From NCBI GenBank assembly GCA_937892655.1, contig CALBJC010000142.1:1-7434 (forward strand): DNA of 7,434 nt, written 5' to 3'. Both the position numbers and the translations under genes were made by a program. This document shows positions 1 through 6,936 of this stretch, in pieces. Position 1 is the stretch's first letter. Every line of letters starts with the position of its first letter. The notes under the pieces were generated by a model. It had not been told where the DNA came from. It saw only the letters and a program-made list of their open reading frames with translations, and did no database searches. Origin of the DNA: an uncultured Clostridia bacterium. Its GTDB lineage: Bacteria; Bacillota; Clostridia; Oscillospirales; Ruminococcaceae.

Positions 1-108
1 AGACAGCTCCCATTGTTTTTTGTATTTCTCTACAATACTGATTCGTTCGTTAAAGCTTTCTGTACCTAACTTTTTTAAAAATCGTTCCGCTATAATATCA
101 GTCAGCAA
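1..108 (-). CDS. Unidentified protein, N-terminal 36 codons only (runs off left edge)
   Basis: A minus-strand frame opens with TTG at 108-106 and stays open to the window edge, giving 36 residues that begin LLTDIIAERFLKKLG and end KKQWELS. The start is chosen because AGAGGTGG (123-116) lies 7 bases upstream and a strong promoter (188-160) precedes it. No ATG or GTG is available in this frame nearby. The fragment is charged and looks alpha-helical, with no signal peptide or membrane segment, so a cytoplasmic protein is likely. The family cannot be named from this much. The start of an aminoglycoside-type phosphotransferase is a weak guess from general resemblance and should not be propagated. 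The gene lies in the same direction as the upstream GH13 gene but is separated from it by a terminator and its own promoter, so it is a separate transcription unit. Confidence 0.65.
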   Translation of the reverse strand, partial: MLTDIIAERFLKKLGTESFNERISIVEKYKKQWELS

Positions 109-159
109 TTTAAATCCACCTCTCTCCTGTTTGCCAAATTCTTATTTATCTTTGAGTTG

Positions 160-188
160 ATTATAACAAGATTTTCAAGTTAAGTCAA
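160..188 (-). promoter_or_regulatory. SigA-type promoter for the left-edge gene
   Basis: On the minus strand, -35 TTGACT (188-183) and -10 TATAAT (165-160) are separated by exactly 17 bases, with TG one base before the -10 (extended -10). Transcription would start near 153, leaving a leader of about 45 bases before the TTG start at 108. The -35 box sits just beyond the T-tract of the preceding terminator. Confidence 0.8.
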
Positions 189-196
189 TTCAAATC

Positions 197-234
197 AAAA
201 AGCCGCCTTTGACATAAATATCCAAAGCGGCTTT
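197..234 (-). terminator. Rho-independent terminator of the GH13-DUF1653 gene
   Basis: AAAGCCGCCTTTG (199-211) pairs with CAAAGCGGCTTT (223-234) with one bulged C and an 11-base loop. Read on the minus strand, the hairpin ends in GGCTTTTTGATTTG, a T-rich tail, and it lies about 48 bases after the stop codon at 284-282. On the plus strand the hairpin is followed only by TTTG, so it probably acts in the minus direction. Confidence 0.85.
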
Positions 235-281
235 GTAATAGTTTTATATTGTTTTACAACTTAAAGCTTGCGGTTAATTTT

Positions 282-1910
282 TTAGTATTTTTCAATCAGA
301 GTAAATCTGTCGGGCGGGTCAAGCCACATTTTTGCAGGTCTTACAAACATCTGATTGTCGCCATATAAAGCCTTGTATACAACCATTTCTTCCTCTGTTT
401 CAGAGTGAATAGCTATATCAATAACCTCATATTCTCCACCCTTGAAGTGCTTGTATCTGCCGCAAGGGATTTTTTCTTTTGTTGTAAGCTCCTTTGGAAT
501 ATCAACTGTGCCATCAGGTAAAACCTTGATAACCTCAGGTACTCTGTTGATATAGAAATCCTCAGGAATTGAGTTTGTATCAACTAATACCATTGAGCTG
601 TGAGGCGGAATATCAACGTTGATATGACCGTCATTTCCTAATACCTTAGCTGAGCTGAGCAAATCTGTCATATCATTTGAGCCTGTGTTTACAGTAACGT
701 TGAAAGGATTGTCCTCAAGGTTTAATAAAATAAATGCAACTGAGCCTTCGTCATAACGCTTATAAACAAGCTGCTGATTTCTGATAATGATATTTTCAAA
801 GTTTGTTGAATGAAAAGCCTTGATAAACTTATGAATCTTACCAAGCTTTGAAATATGCTCTACAAGGTCATTGTTTCTGCCCTTAAGCTCTGACAGTTCA
901 AGACAAGGTCTGAGCGGTGCGTCACTATTATTTGCTTTAACGCCCTGGGCGCCGAATTCACTGCCGTAGTAAACAGAAGGCGCACCTGGCATTGTGTAAA
1001 CAACCGTGTAAACATTCTTTAAGTGTGCTTTGTTTGACAAAACGCTTGCAACTCTGTTTACATCGTGGTTATCAACAAAGTTGTAAGTAAAGATTGACTT
1101 GTAGATACCGCCGCTGCCAAATTGTCTGTTGAGAGAATGCGCAATTTCAAAGTAGTTCTTATCATTGTGTGATGAGTAGATACCCTTGTAGCATTCATAG
1201 TTTGTAACAGAATCAAGCATCGATTCGTTTGCCCAGCGGTTATAATCGCCGTGAATGATTTCAGCCATAAGCCAGAAATCGTTTCTTCTTGACTTTGTTT
1301 CGTTCTTCAGTCGTCTGAAAAAGTCAGGGTCGATACAGTCAGCCGCATCAAGTCTGATACCGTCAATGCCATATTCATCGATCCACTGATGAACTGCGCT
1401 CATAAGGTGATCGCATACCTCAGGATTTCTGAGATTGAGCTTTACAAGGTTATAATGCCCCTGCCAGCCCTCATACCAGAAAGGGTCACCCATAGGGGAT
1501 GAACCGCCGAAATTGAGGTTTGCAAACCAGCTGCAGTAGCGTGAACCCTGGCCGTTCTGCAAAACATCCTTAAATGCCCAGAATCCACGGCCAACGTGAT
1601 TGAAAACGCCATCCAAAACGACTTTAATGCCGTATTTGTGAAGCTGCTGACAAACAAACTTCAAATCTTCATTTGTACCAAGTCTTTTATCAACCTGCAT
1701 ATAATCAACTGTATCATAGCCATGCTCAACCGATTCAAATACAGGGCCTAAGTATACAGCGTTTATGTTCATATCTACAAGATGTTCAATCCAGTCAACG
1801 ATTTTCAAAATACGATGCTGTGGCTCGCCGTCAATTTCAAACTGCTCGCAGCCGCAAAAACCAAGTGGATATATATGATAAAAGTTAGCACTATTTACCC
1901 AAGTTTTCAA
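282..1910 (-). CDS. Cytoplasmic GH13 alpha-glucan hydrolase with C-terminal DUF1653 domain
   Basis: This 542-residue protein is a glycoside hydrolase family 13 enzyme expected to cleave alpha-1,4 bonds in maltodextrins, cyclodextrins or starch fragments. Visible GH13 regions are DGVFNH (100-105), GIRLDAAD (184-191, nucleophile D188), AEIIHGD with acid/base E217, and FVDNHD (278-283, stabiliser D283). LVKLN near 155 resembles the MPKLN motif of neopullulanase/cyclomaltodextrinase types, but the N-terminal CBM34 domain of those enzymes is missing. After the barrel come a short beta domain (about 365-445) and a linker. Residues 484-542 (GRYKHF, HSETEEEMVVYKALYGD, FVRP) match DUF1653, a small domain of unknown function. 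There is no signal peptide, so it acts on imported oligosaccharides. The start is TTG at 1910-1908 behind GGAGGA; an ATG at 1955 lies at or before the predicted transcription start. Exact substrate is unknown. Confidence 0.92.
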   Translation of the reverse strand: MKTWVNSANFYHIYPLGFCGCEQFEIDGEPQHRILKIVDWIEHLVDMNINAVYLGPVFESVEHGYDTVDYMQVDKRLGTNEDLKFVCQQLHKYGIKVVLDGVFNHVGRGFWAFKDVLQNGQGSRYCSWFANLNFGGSSPMGDPFWYEGWQGHYNLVKLNLRNPEVCDHLMSAVHQWIDEYGIDGIRLDAADCIDPDFFRRLKNETKSRRNDFWLMAEIIHGDYNRWANESMLDSVTNYECYKGIYSSHNDKNYFEIAHSLNRQFGSGGIYKSIFTYNFVDNHDVNRVASVLSNKAHLKNVYTVVYTMPGAPSVYYGSEFGAQGVKANNSDAPLRPCLELSELKGRNNDLVEHISKLGKIHKFIKAFHSTNFENIIIRNQQLVYKRYDEGSVAFILLNLEDNPFNVTVNTGSNDMTDLLSSAKVLGNDGHINVDIPPHSSMVLVDTNSIPEDFYINRVPEVIKVLPDGTVDIPKELTTKEKIPCGRYKHFKGGEYEVIDIAIHSETEEEMVVYKALYGDNQMFVRPAKMWLDPPDRFTLIEKY

Positions 1911-1916
1911 AATAAT

Positions 1917-1922
1917 TCCTCC
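1917..1922 (-). promoter_or_regulatory. Shine-Dalgarno site that fixes the TTG start of the GH13 gene
   Basis: GGAGGA on the minus strand (1922-1917) stands 6 bases before the TTG at 1910-1908. The in-frame ATG at 1955-1953 has no comparable site upstream. This supports the shorter, TTG-initiated protein beginning (M)KTWVNSANFYHIYP. Confidence 0.8.
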
Positions 1923-1943
1923 AGTGTATAAGATTTGCCTAAA

Positions 1944-1971
1944 TTGTGGCAACATTGATATTATACCACAA
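1944..1971. promoter_or_regulatory. Possible operator: inverted repeat flanking the GH13 -10 box
   Basis: TTGTGG (1944-1949) and CCACAA (1966-1971) are perfect 6-base inverted arms separated by 16 bases. They bracket the -10 and transcription start of the GH13 promoter, with arm centres 22 bases (about two helix turns) apart. A regulator bound here would block initiation. The arms are short, so this is suggestive only. Confidence 0.3.
1960..1968 (-). promoter_or_regulatory. Extended -10 promoter of the GH13 gene
   Basis: TGGTATAAT on the minus strand (1968-1960) is a consensus extended -10. No good -35 is found at 16-19 bases upstream (the 17-base position reads AGTAAT), so the TGn element probably compensates or an activator helps. 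The predicted transcription start is near 1953, giving a leader of about 43 bases to the TTG start. Confidence 0.65.
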
Positions 1972-1989
1972 AATATAGTATTATTACTA

Positions 1990-2018
1990 TTGACAAAGTA
2001 GTTAAAAAAGTTTAAACT
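1990..2018 (+). promoter_or_regulatory. Candidate promoter for the DUF368 gene
   Basis: A perfect -35 TTGACA (1990-1995) is followed after 17 bases by TAAACT (2013-2018), a 4-of-6 match to the -10 consensus. The -10 overlaps a 10-base palindrome AGTTTAAACT (2009-2018). TATTAT at 2018-2023 is closer to consensus but 22 bases away, too far. The predicted leader is about 30 bases. Confidence 0.5.
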
Positions 2019-2056
2019 ATTATAGTGTATTCCACGAAATTTAGTAGGTGATATAA

Positions 2057-2869
2057 ATGAATTATTTGATGCTGTTTTTAAAGGGCTGTGTTGTGGGTAT
2101 AGCCAACATTATTCCGGGCGTTTCAGGTGGTACAATGGCTGTTATCCTAGGCATATATGACCAGCTTATCAACGCTATTGACCTCAATATCAAAAAGCTC
2201 AAGGAAAACTGGAGATTTATCCTTTTTATTGGTCTTGGTATGGGCGCAGGTATCTTAGTGTTTGCAAAGCTCTTGTCATTCTTGTTTGAAAACTTTAATG
2301 TTCCTACTCAGTTTTTCTTTATTGGTCTTATAGTAGGCAGCTTGCCTTTGGTTTATAAGTTTGCGACTGAGGATAAAAAGCTATCTTTGATTAACATTAT
2401 CCCGTTTTTGCTTATGCTTGGTGTAATGGTAATAATGTTTTTGGTAAAGCCTGCTGACAATACTATTCAGACAGAGTTTTCAATGATGCTTGCTGTAAAG
2501 CTTGTAGGTGCGGGCTTTGTTGGCGCAATTGCCATGATCATCCCTGGTATAAGCGGCTCATTTATGATGAAGGCAATGGGGCAGTATGATACAGTAGCTA
2601 CCGCTATTTCTGATCTCAACATTATCCTTCTTATCCCTGTTGCTGTCGGTGTAGGCTTAGGCTTGCTTATCGGTGCAAAGATTATCTCGATTCTTCTCAA
2701 AAAGTTCAAGCAGGGCATCTACTGTGGTATTTTGGGTCTTATTGTAGGCTCTGTACTCGTAATCTACCCTCAGGAATTTTCATTCAAGGAAGATATCCTC
2801 TTGTCAGCTATAGCACTTGTTGTAGGTCTTGTCCTGCCATTTGTTATCTCAAGAAAAGAAAAAGCTTAA
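2057..2869 (+). CDS. DUF368 family membrane protein, PopT-type undecaprenyl-phosphate translocase
   Basis: This 270-residue, strongly hydrophobic protein belongs to the DUF368 family, members of which (PopT) were shown to recycle undecaprenyl phosphate across the cytoplasmic membrane for peptidoglycan and other envelope polymers. Two half-repeats are visible: NIIPGVSGGT (17-26) and MIIPGISGSF (160-169), each followed later by GLIVGS and a tyrosine (90-100 and 227-237). This fits the duplicated re-entrant-loop architecture of the family. About eight hydrophobic segments are present, and the length is typical. The ATG at 2057 follows TAGGTGA (2044-2050) by 6 bases. The gene stands alone between its own promoter and terminator and is divergent from the GH13 gene, so no operon partner hints at its role. 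Function is inferred from family; the fold-level assignment is secure. Confidence 0.92.
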   Translation: MNYLMLFLKGCVVGIANIIPGVSGGTMAVILGIYDQLINAIDLNIKKLKENWRFILFIGLGMGAGILVFAKLLSFLFENFNVPTQFFFIGLIVGSLPLVYKFATEDKKLSLINIIPFLLMLGVMVIMFLVKPADNTIQTEFSMMLAVKLVGAGFVGAIAMIIPGISGSFMMKAMGQYDTVATAISDLNIILLIPVAVGVGLGLLIGAKIISILLKKFKQGIYCGILGLIVGSVLVIYPQEFSFKEDILLSAIALVVGLVLPFVISRKEKA

Positions 2870-2874
2870 ATCTC

Positions 2875-2908
2875 GGCTACTGCATATTCTGCAGTAGCTT
2901 TTTTCTTT
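2875..2908 (+). terminator. Rho-independent terminator of the DUF368 gene
   Basis: A perfect 9-bp stem GCTACTGCA (2876-2884) / TGCAGTAGC (2890-2898), extendable by one G-T pair, encloses the loop TATTC and is followed by TTTTTTCTTTT. It begins 6 bases after the stop codon. Confidence 0.95.
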
Positions 2909-2941
2909 TAATAATATTAAAAATATAGATGTATTTTACCA

Positions 2942-2970
2942 TTTACAAATCCTTTGAAATATGATATACT
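2942..2970 (+). promoter_or_regulatory. SigA-type promoter of the lepA-hemW-adaptor operon
   Basis: -35 TTTACA (2942-2947), a 17-base spacer and -10 TATACT (2965-2970) are each one base from consensus, with an extended TGA before the -10. Transcription would begin near 2977, about 40 bases before the lepA ATG. It lies just after the preceding terminator and is the only clear promoter for the three-gene unit. Confidence 0.8.
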
Positions 2971-3017
2971 AAATTGAATATTTATGTAATTTTGTAAATT
3001 GGGTGGAAAGTTTAAAT

Positions 3018-4829
3018 ATGAATAACTTCAATCAGGAAAATATAAGAAATTTTTGTATCATAGCTCATATCGACCATGGTAAGTCAACCCTCGCTGACAG
3101 AATTTTAGAGCTTACATCAACTGTCGAGCTTCGTGAGATGGAAGATCAGCTGCTTGATAATATGGATATCGAGCGCGAAAGAGGTATTACTATCAAAGCC
3201 CGTGCTGTGAGGCTCAACTACAAGGCTGACGATGGTCAGGATTACGTTTTTAATCTTATCGATACCCCAGGTCACGTTGACTTTAACTATGAAGTTTCCC
3301 GTTCACTTGCAGCTTGTGAAGGTGCTGTACTTGTTGTCGATGCCTCTCAGGGTATTGAAGCACAGACACTTGCGAACACATATCTTGCAATCGAGCATGA
3401 CCTTGAGGTCGTTCCTGTAGTAAACAAGATTGACCTTCCGTCTGCTGACCCTGAGCGTGCCTGCAATGAAATTGAAAACATTATTGGCATTCCCGCTATG
3501 GATGCGCCACTCATTTCTGCTAAAATGGGTACAAACATCAAGGCTGTTTTAGAAAAGGCTATTACTGATATCCCTGCTCCTAAGGGTGATACAAATGCTC
3601 CTTTGAAGGCGCTTATTTTTGACAGCTATTATGACCAGTACAAAGGCGTTATCATCTATGTAAGAGTAAAGGAAGGTACTTTAAAGGTAGGCGATACTAT
3701 AAAGCTTATGGCAACAGGCGCTGAATTTCAGACTGTTGAAGTAGGCTATATGGGCGCTAAGGACCTTGTACCTGTCGGTGAATTAAAAGCAGGCGAGGTT
3801 GGCTATATTGCCGCTTCTATCAAGAATATCGGCGATACAAGAGTTGGTGATACAGTAACAAATTCTATAAATCCTTGTGCTGAATCCTTACCTGGTTATA
3901 AAAAAGTAAACTCAATGGTTTATTCAGGTATCTATCCTGCAGATGGTGCAAAATACGGTGATTTGCGTGATGCACTTGAAAAGCTCAAGTTAAATGACGC
4001 TTCATTGACCTTCGAGCCTGAAACCTCAATAGCTCTGGGCTTTGGCTTCAGATGCGGTTTTTTGGGTCTTTTGCATATGGAAATCATTCAGGAAAGACTT
4101 GAAAGAGAATATAATCTTGACCTTATTACAACAGCGCCATCAGTTATCTACAAGGTAAACCTTATGAGTGGCGAAACTGTAATGATTGATAACCCTACAA
4201 ACTATCCTGACCCTGGCCTTATTGCAAGTGCTGAAGAGCCTATGGTAACAGCTCATATCTTAGCGCCGTCTGACTTTGTCGGCAATATTATGGAGCTTTG
4301 CCAGGAACGCAGAGGCGTTTTCAAGGATATGAAATATATCGACGAAACAAGAGTTGATATTCATTATGAACTGCCTCTCAACGAGATCGTATATGACTTC
4401 TTTGATGCATTAAAATCAAGAACAAGAGGTTATGCTTCATTTGACTATGAAATGCTCGGATATGCGCCAAGTAAGCTTGTTAAGCTTGATATTCTTTTGA
4501 ATGGTGAGGTAGTCGATGCGCTGTCTTTCATTGTTCATACAGATAAGGCTTATTCAAGAGGAAGAAAGATTGCTGAAAAGCTTAAAGAGAATATTCCTCG
4601 TCAGCTGTTTGAAGTGCCTGTTCAGGCCGCAATCGGTGGTAAGGTAATCGCCCGAGAAACTATCAAGGCTATGCGTAAGGACGTTTTGGCTAAATGCTAC
4701 GGCGGTGACGTTACAAGAAAGAAGAAGCTTTTGGAAAAGCAGAAGGAAGGTAAAAAGCGTATGCGTCAGCTGGGTACTGTTTCTGTACCTCAGGAGGCGT
4801 TTATGAGTGTACTCAAGCTTGATGAATAG
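3018..4829 (+). CDS. lepA: Elongation factor 4 (LepA), ribosome-associated GTPase
   Basis: This 603-residue protein is the translational GTPase LepA/EF4, which acts on the ribosome and has been linked to back-translocation, recovery under stress and 30S assembly. GTPase motifs are AHIDHGKS (16-23), RGIT (55-58, switch I), DTPGH (82-86) and NKID (136-139). Domains II and III and the EF-G-like domain follow. The C-terminal domain unique to LepA carries the hallmark AKCYGGDVTRKKKLL (558-572). The length fits the family (about 600). The start is taken as ATG 3018 because GGGTGGAAAG (3001-3010) then serves as ribosome-binding site. A GTG at 3003, in frame and inside that site, would add five residues and has no upstream site of its own. 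It is first in an operon: hemW follows 7 bases after the stop. Nothing is missing or unusual in the protein. Confidence 0.98.
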   Translation: MNNFNQENIRNFCIIAHIDHGKSTLADRILELTSTVELREMEDQLLDNMDIERERGITIKARAVRLNYKADDGQDYVFNLIDTPGHVDFNYEVSRSLAACEGAVLVVDASQGIEAQTLANTYLAIEHDLEVVPVVNKIDLPSADPERACNEIENIIGIPAMDAPLISAKMGTNIKAVLEKAITDIPAPKGDTNAPLKALIFDSYYDQYKGVIIYVRVKEGTLKVGDTIKLMATGAEFQTVEVGYMGAKDLVPVGELKAGEVGYIAASIKNIGDTRVGDTVTNSINPCAESLPGYKKVNSMVYSGIYPADGAKYGDLRDALEKLKLNDASLTFEPETSIALGFGFRCGFLGLLHMEIIQERLEREYNLDLITTAPSVIYKVNLMSGETVMIDNPTNYPDPGLIASAEEPMVTAHILAPSDFVGNIMELCQERRGVFKDMKYIDETRVDIHYELPLNEIVYDFFDALKSRTRGYASFDYEMLGYAPSKLVKLDILLNGEVVDALSFIVHTDKAYSRGRKIAEKLKENIPRQLFEVPVQAAIGGKVIARETIKAMRKDVLAKCYGGDVTRKKKLLEKQKEGKKRMRQLGTVSVPQEAFMSVLKLDE

Positions 4830-4836
4830 GTGAGTT

Positions 4837-5940
4837 ATGGCAGGTTTATATATTCATGTTGCGTTTTGTAAAAGAAAATGTCCATACTGTGATTTTTACT
4901 CAGTAAAGCTTACAGATGAGAGCAAAACGTCAGATTTTACAAAAGCGGTTATCAGAAATTTAAAACCCTTTAAGAATACTGAAATTGAAACTGTCTATTT
5001 TGGCGGTGGCACACCATCTCTTCTTAGAGGTGAAGATGTAAACGCTATCCTTGACAGTATCAGAGAAAATTTTATACTGTCCGCAGATGCTGAAATCACA
5101 ATGGAGATAAACCCATCTTCAGCTTCAAAAGAAAACCTTTTGCAGTACAAGTCAGCAGGTGTAAACCGCTTGTCATTCGGTGTTCAGTCATCAGATGATA
5201 ACGAGCTGAAAGCCTTAGGTCGTCTTCATAATTTTGAAGAGGCAAAAAATGCTGTAATGCTTGCAGCTGAATGTGGCTTTGATAATATCTCTTGTGATCT
5301 GATGATAGGTGTTGTCGGTCAGACTGAGGATAGCCTTAAAAAATCGATTGATGATTTAGCATCGTTGCCGATTAAGCATATTTCAGCTTATATGTTAAAA
5401 ATTGAGGAGAATACTCCTTATAACTGCGATGAGATAATTTCACAGATTCCTGATGATGATAAGATGAGTGATTTATACCTCATAGCCTGTGAGCATCTTG
5501 AGCAAAAAGGCTTTATGCAGTATGAGGTTTCAAACTTTGCATATGAAGGCTTTGAAAGCAGGCACAATACAAAATATTGGGAGCTTGATGATTACATCGG
5601 TATAGGTCCGTCAGCTCATTCATTCTTTAAGAATGTGCGCTATTCATGCCCTGACAGTATTGATGAATTTGTATCAAAGCCATTTCAATCAAAGCTTATT
5701 ACTGACGCAGAGCCTGATATGATTGAAGAATATATCATGCTCGGCCTTCGTTTAAAAAAGGGCATCAGCGTTGCCAAGCTCAATGAGCTTGGTGCAAACG
5801 GCAGTGCTGTTTTGAGAATGGCTCAGCTTTTGGAAAGTCACGGATATGTAAAAATCAATGATAATGTAATCAGTCTGACAAGAGAAGGTTATCTGGTTTC
5901 AAATGCCGTAATCAACGAGCTTTTGGAATACGCTATATAG
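4837..5940 (+). CDS. hemW: HemW, radical SAM heme chaperone
   Basis: This 367-residue cytoplasmic protein is HemW, which binds heme and a [4Fe-4S] cluster and is thought to pass heme to membrane haemoproteins. Visible are the radical SAM cluster motif CKRKCPYC (C11, C15, C18), GGGTPS (56-61), INPSS (91-95), LSFGVQSSDDNELKALGR (112-129) and the heme-binding HNxxYW motif as HNTKYW (243-248), followed by IGIGPSAHSF. The HNxxYW motif and CxxxCxxC spacing separate it from the true coproporphyrinogen oxidase HemN, a common misannotation. The usual DLxYGLPGQT segment reads DLMIGVVGQT (154-163), a mild departure. The ATG follows lepA by 7 bases, and its site TAGGTGAG overlaps the lepA stop, so translation is likely coupled. 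Identity is firm; whether this anaerobe traffics heme is not shown. Confidence 0.95.
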   Translation: MAGLYIHVAFCKRKCPYCDFYSVKLTDESKTSDFTKAVIRNLKPFKNTEIETVYFGGGTPSLLRGEDVNAILDSIRENFILSADAEITMEINPSSASKENLLQYKSAGVNRLSFGVQSSDDNELKALGRLHNFEEAKNAVMLAAECGFDNISCDLMIGVVGQTEDSLKKSIDDLASLPIKHISAYMLKIEENTPYNCDEIISQIPDDDKMSDLYLIACEHLEQKGFMQYEVSNFAYEGFESRHNTKYWELDDYIGIGPSAHSFFKNVRYSCPDSIDEFVSKPFQSKLITDAEPDMIEEYIMLGLRLKKGISVAKLNELGANGSAVLRMAQLLESHGYVKINDNVISLTREGYLVSNAVINELLEYAI

Positions 5941-5953
5941 GAGAGAGTGTATT

Positions 5954-6931
5954 ATGAATCTTAAAAAAGTAATGGCTGTAGCAATGTGTGCTGTAACGGC
6001 AGCTTGTTTTACAGCGTGTGGCAAGGATGATGATGCAGATGTTATCCTGCCTATCTATGATGAGCAGGTACCAAACTATGCAACAACTGAAGCCTATATC
6101 GGCACAATAAGCGAATCGCTCAGAGTAAAGGGTAATTTTGATACTCCTTATTCTGTAAATGCTGCATTTACAGCGGTAAGCGGTAACCTTGATGAGATTT
6201 TAGTAAAGGCAGAAACAACGATCGAAAAGGGTGACCCTATCGCAGTTTTACGCGATGATAACCTCGAAGATAGGATTACTGAGCAGGCGCTCAAGTTAAA
6301 TTCAGTTTTAAATACATATAATACACTTGTTGAAAATGATGGCGATGAATATGAGATTCAGTATGCGTATATTGATTACAGCGTTGAAAAGATAAAGTAT
6401 GATTCTTTGGTTGAACAAAGAGATAACCTTACTTTATATGCGCCTATCAGCGGTAAGATTACATGGGTAGCTGATTATCAGACTGGCGATTACATCGATT
6501 CAGGCAGGTCGATCTGTACTATCAATGATACATCAAAGGTTTATGTCGTATGCTCATCTGAATATATCGGTGCTAAGGAATTCGGTACTCAGGTAAACAT
6601 CAAGCAGGGCGTATATGTTGACTGTTACGGTACTGTTATTGATATGGTATCAAATCAGTGGAGAGGTGCTGACAGAATAGTTATCTCTGTTCCTGATGAT
6701 GTAGAATTCCTTGATTTCGGTGACCTTGAATGTCATTTTACTGTAAGTAAGCATGATGATGTTGTAATTGTGCCTTCTGATGCTATTAAAACAATCAATG
6801 AAAGAAACTTTGTAAATGTTCTTATGAACGGTATGAAAGTTGAAATTGACGTTGAAGTAGGATTAAGCTCAGGCAACGAAACTGAGATTATAAGCGGTCT
6901 GTCAGGTGGCGAACAGATTATTCTCAACTAA
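5954..6931 (+). CDS. HlyD/RND-type efflux adaptor lipoprotein
   Basis: This 325-residue protein has the layout of a periplasmic adaptor (membrane fusion) subunit. It starts with a lipoprotein signal, KK then a hydrophobic run and the lipobox FTAC-G with C22 (VTAAC18 is a less likely alternative), so it should be tethered to the outer face of the membrane. The split lipoyl-like domain is seen at about 75-101 (ILVKAETTIEKGDPIAVL) and 159-190 (LYAPISGKITWVADYQTGD), joined by a short helical hairpin (about 104-158). A beta-barrel (about 194-265) and a membrane-proximal domain ending GLSGGEQIIL follow. Such adaptors usually serve MacB-like ABC or RND transporters, but no transporter gene adjoins and a terminator follows. 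AGGAGAG overlaps the hemW stop 8 bases before the ATG, so it is co-expressed with lepA-hemW. Substrate and partner are unknown. Confidence 0.88.
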   Translation: MNLKKVMAVAMCAVTAACFTACGKDDDADVILPIYDEQVPNYATTEAYIGTISESLRVKGNFDTPYSVNAAFTAVSGNLDEILVKAETTIEKGDPIAVLRDDNLEDRITEQALKLNSVLNTYNTLVENDGDEYEIQYAYIDYSVEKIKYDSLVEQRDNLTLYAPISGKITWVADYQTGDYIDSGRSICTINDTSKVYVVCSSEYIGAKEFGTQVNIKQGVYVDCYGTVIDMVSNQWRGADRIVISVPDDVEFLDFGDLECHFTVSKHDDVVIVPSDAIKTINERNFVNVLMNGMKVEIDVEVGLSSGNETEIISGLSGGEQIILN

Positions 6932-6936
6932 ATTTT

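Noticed and set aside
197..234. Bidirectional terminator
   Set aside because: On the plus strand the hairpin lacks a proper T-tract and no plus-strand gene ends at it.
1442..1657. Open frame of about 70 codons on the minus strand within the GH13 gene
   Set aside because: It is an alternative frame of the same coding strand inside a well-conserved enzyme, with no recognisable product; likewise the plus-strand frame at 1673-1888.
1953..1955. ATG as the start of the GH13 gene
   Set aside because: It lies at or before the predicted transcription start and lacks a ribosome-binding site; TTG at 1910 has GGAGGA at good spacing.
2467..2718. Antisense open frame within the DUF368 gene
   Set aside because: It is opposite a clear membrane protein gene and its composition is a by-product of that gene's codons. 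The same applies to frames at 3347-3541 (antisense to lepA), 3232-3420 and 6733-6927.
3003..3005. GTG as the start of lepA
   Set aside because: It sits inside GGGTGGAAAG, the likely ribosome-binding site for the ATG at 3018, and has no site of its own. The 11-base distance from GGGTGG to the ATG is a little long, so the choice is likely but not certain.
2870..3017. Riboswitch or small RNA in the spacer before lepA
   Set aside because: Apart from the terminator and promoter the spacer is AT-rich with no conserved-looking structure, and the predicted leader is only about 40 bases.
4837..5940. Coproporphyrinogen III dehydrogenase (HemN)
   Set aside because: The HNxxYW motif, the CxxxCxxC spacing near the very N-terminus, the length and the lepA linkage all indicate HemW.
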